Shown in pieces: positions 62,729-64,000 of a DNA stretch of 64,000 bases. The stretch covers positions 3,464,501-3,528,500 of the forward strand of contig NZ_FNTF01000002.1 in the NCBI RefSeq assembly GCF_900105495.1, in the 5' to 3' direction. The notes under the pieces were generated by a model. That model made no database searches, was not told where the DNA came from, and saw only the letters and a list, made by a program, of their open reading frames with translations. Numbering within the stretch: position 1 is the stretch's first letter; the number at the start of each line of letters is the position of its first letter. Position numbers and translations under genes: made by a program. Source of the stretch: Pseudomonas frederiksbergensis (GTDB lineage Bacteria; Pseudomonadota; Gammaproteobacteria; Pseudomonadales; Pseudomonadaceae).

Positions 62729-62890
62729 TTAAGCCCTGGTTCGCCGGGGCTTTTCTTTGTGCACTTGATCCTTGCTCATGCCGGTCTCGCCCTTTGCAAC
62801 CAGCGTTCGATCCCGATAGACACGCGATTCGGAGCTGTAGCCACCCAACGCCGCCAGTACAACGACCAGCGCGCCTGGAGGTTTGTGCAT
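62729..62890 (-). pseudogene. Truncated osmE-like lipoprotein gene with mutated lipobox
   Basis: A 53-codon frame from ATG 62890 reads MHKPPGALVVVLAALGGYSS, then VYRDRTLVAKGETGMSKDQV. The second part matches the OsmE/SmpA-type lipoproteins (YRD-x-LV-x-K-x-x-x-GMSK-x-QV), and the first part is a signal-like segment where the lipid-attached Cys is replaced by Tyr (LGGY for LGGC). After QV the sequence becomes basic and runs to a stop inside the terminator of the neighbouring gene. The rest of OsmE (about 60 residues) is missing. It is a relic. Confidence 0.65.
62730..62756 (+). terminator. Rho-independent terminator
   Basis: AGCCCTGG-TTCG-CCGGGGCT pairs with one mismatch, followed by TTTCTTT. 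It ends the gene at 62519 and overlaps the 3' end of the osmE relic. Confidence 0.8.
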
Positions 62891-62902
62891 GGCAATGCTC
62901 TG

Positions 62903-63142
62903 CTATTGAGCTTTTGTTCGAGTGATGATCTTGGCCTTCACTTCCTCGGCATACCCCTTCAGTCGTTCTTCATCTCCCTGAAAAAGTTCGCACAGCTTCA
63001 GGATTGCTTGCGCATCCACGTCATTGCCAGTCAGGCGTAGCTGCTCTGCGATGCGTAAAAGCTCTACGGCTGACCATCTCAGATCCGACGCAAGCCCTTG
63101 CAGGTCACGCCGAAGTTCGTTTTCAGATTCGTTAAGCCACAT
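62903..63142 (-). CDS. Small helical protein of unknown function (79 aa)
   Basis: From ATG 63142, with a strong AGGAGGT ribosome site five bases upstream, the protein (MWLNESENELRRDLQGLASD ... GNDVDAQAILKLCELFQGDE) is all helical and soluble. A longer upstream frame lacks a ribosome site. No family was recognised. Confidence 0.65.
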   Translation of the reverse strand: MWLNESENELRRDLQGLASDLRWSAVELLRIAEQLRLTGNDVDAQAILKLCELFQGDEERLKGYAEEVKAKIITRTKAQ

Positions 63143-63312
63143 GATGACCTCCTGCCAATCTCCGCTACAAAATTTTAGTCCCATTTCCCGGGCCAGGGCG
63201 TTTTGTTCGTCTGGACCGTTGGTGCAACCTTCTGTCGGGAAGATGAACGCGAACCCGCAGATTTGATGTCGTAGTGAGGTAGTCAATTTTTGCTAGGGCG
63301 AGGCAACTTCAA

Positions 63313-63531
63313 ATGACGGCGACTGATGAGTTTAGATTTCATGCCCATGAGCTGATCGTTGATCTGGACGCGGCCACCACGGAAATGATGAAACTGATTT
63401 CTGCACATCAGCTGAGCGGCCCGGAATGGGAGCGGGTCACTCAATGGCAGCACGAAGCGTATGAAAGATGGATGACTTATCTGAACGAGAGGTCATACCC
63501 GGAAACCGGCGATCACAACGCCCCTTGCTGA
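63313..63531 (+). CDS. Small helical protein of unknown function (72 aa)
   Basis: The protein (MTATDEFRFHAHELIVDLDA ... GPEWERVTQWQHEAYERWM) is helical, acidic and soluble, with GGCAAC upstream of the ATG. It starts divergently from the gene at 63142, with 170 bases between. Function unknown. Confidence 0.6.
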   Translation: MTATDEFRFHAHELIVDLDAATTEMMKLISAHQLSGPEWERVTQWQHEAYERWMTYLNERSYPETGDHNAPC

Positions 63532-63601
63532 GTTCAGTGCAACGGATGGATGTCTGGACAGCGACACGCTACATTCCCCTTTTTCGGGATAAGGAAGCGT
63601 C

Positions 63602-63937
63602 ATGCGCAAATTGATTGGGGGAGTGGGGTTGGCGTTGCTGGCGGGCTGTTCATTGCCCGCGTCCCTGGTGCCGGGTGAACCCAACGTCAGCAAGTACAGC
63701 GACAAGGTGCCGAAAGACTATGCCGCGTGCGTTCTGCCGGCGTGGCAGCGGGAGATACCCAACACGACCCAATCGGCGATCTCCAATGGCTACAGAGTCA
63801 CCGCGCCGAGCATTATCACGGCCGACGAAATTGTCGATATCGTGAAATCCAAGGATGGCAGTCACGTATCGCTTTATCAGGGGCCGCCCTGGGCGAAATC
63901 CGGGGCGTTGCGTCAGGCAGTGCGTGATTGTCTTTAA
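63602..63937 (+). CDS. Small lipoprotein (111 aa)
   Basis: The protein has a lipoprotein signal (GLALLAGC, Cys16), then a mature domain with two further Cys (AACVLPAW; RDCL), perhaps a disulfide. AAGGAAGCGTC precedes the ATG. The mature middle (YRVTAPSIITADEIVDI) looks globular. Function unknown. Confidence 0.78.
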   Translation: MRKLIGGVGLALLAGCSLPASLVPGEPNVSKYSDKVPKDYAACVLPAWQREIPNTTQSAISNGYRVTAPSIITADEIVDIVKSKDGSHVSLYQGPPWAKSGALRQAVRDCL

Positions 63938-63940
63938 GGT

Positions 63941-64000
63941 TTAGTCGGTGATATCGGTTGCCTGGATGATCGCGTCGGCGCTTGCCTGAGTGCTCGCATT
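63941..64000 (-). CDS. C-terminal end of a gene cut by the window edge
   Basis: On the minus strand the last 19 codons of an open frame (ending DAIIQATDITD, then TAA) enter from the right edge. It converges on the lipoprotein gene, four bases apart. Too short to identify. Confidence 0.4.
   Translation of the reverse strand, partial: NASTQASADAIIQATDITD

Overview
This window looks like chromosomal DNA of a Pseudomonas of the P. fluorescens group. The reasons are the high G+C coding bias, the many intergenic REP-type palindromes with the GTGGGAGC...GCTCGC core, Pseudomonas small-protein families (DUF1652, DUF2789, DUF2790, DUF3087), and a cat/ben cluster with the Pseudomonas CatR and BenR regulators. 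The species is inferred. I saw no rRNA, tRNA, CRISPR array, insertion sequence or prophage.

Layout. 1-5.7 kb: a SAM methyltransferase, an OmpR/histidine-kinase pair, a sigma-54-like promoter before a membrane protein plus a 23-residue membrane peptide, and a glutathione transferase. 5.7-21.3 kb: a complete myo-inositol region with a divergent RpiR-type repressor (iolR), the genes iolC-E-B-A-I-D-G, a second Gfo/Idh dehydrogenase, and an ABC importer (binding protein, ATPase, permease). 21.6-29.8 kb: a DksA paralogue, a chemoreceptor, a 240-bp palindrome, small proteins, two lipoproteins and an orphan betaine-binding protein. 30-36 kb: a six-gene Mrp/Pha cation/proton antiporter operon in which every junction overlaps. 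36-41.7 kb: an accessory patch with an EamA exporter and divergent XRE-cupin regulator, a diverged tandem duplication carrying two small single-domain proteins, a livF fossil, an FAD/NAD(P) protein and two small secreted proteins sharing a C-terminal tail. 41.9-53.3 kb: an orphan response regulator, an epoxide-hydrolase-like enzyme, NUDIX, PpnN, two diguanylate cyclases, AzlCD and a lipoprotein deacetylase. 53.3-62 kb: catR/catBCA and benR/benABCD. 62-64 kb: small proteins and a broken osmE-like gene.

How the genes work together. The inositol genes take myo-inositol from import through inosose, the diketone, ring opening, isomerisation, phosphorylation and aldol cleavage to malonate semialdehyde and acetyl-CoA. 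GGAA-N6-TTCC-type palindromes before iolC and before the transporter make joint control by the RpiR protein likely. The ben/cat genes turn benzoate into catechol and then into 3-oxoadipate enol-lactone; the last pca steps and any benzoate transporter are not in the window. A textbook BenR direct repeat and an ATAC-N7-GTAT CatR site are present.

The most unusual parts are the duplicated cupin-tail/small-protein module (37.7-38.9 kb), the shared tail of the two small secreted proteins (41.0-41.7 kb), the broken osmE-like lipoprotein gene with a mutated lipobox (62.8 kb), and several very large perfect inverted repeats, one of them inside the ben operon.
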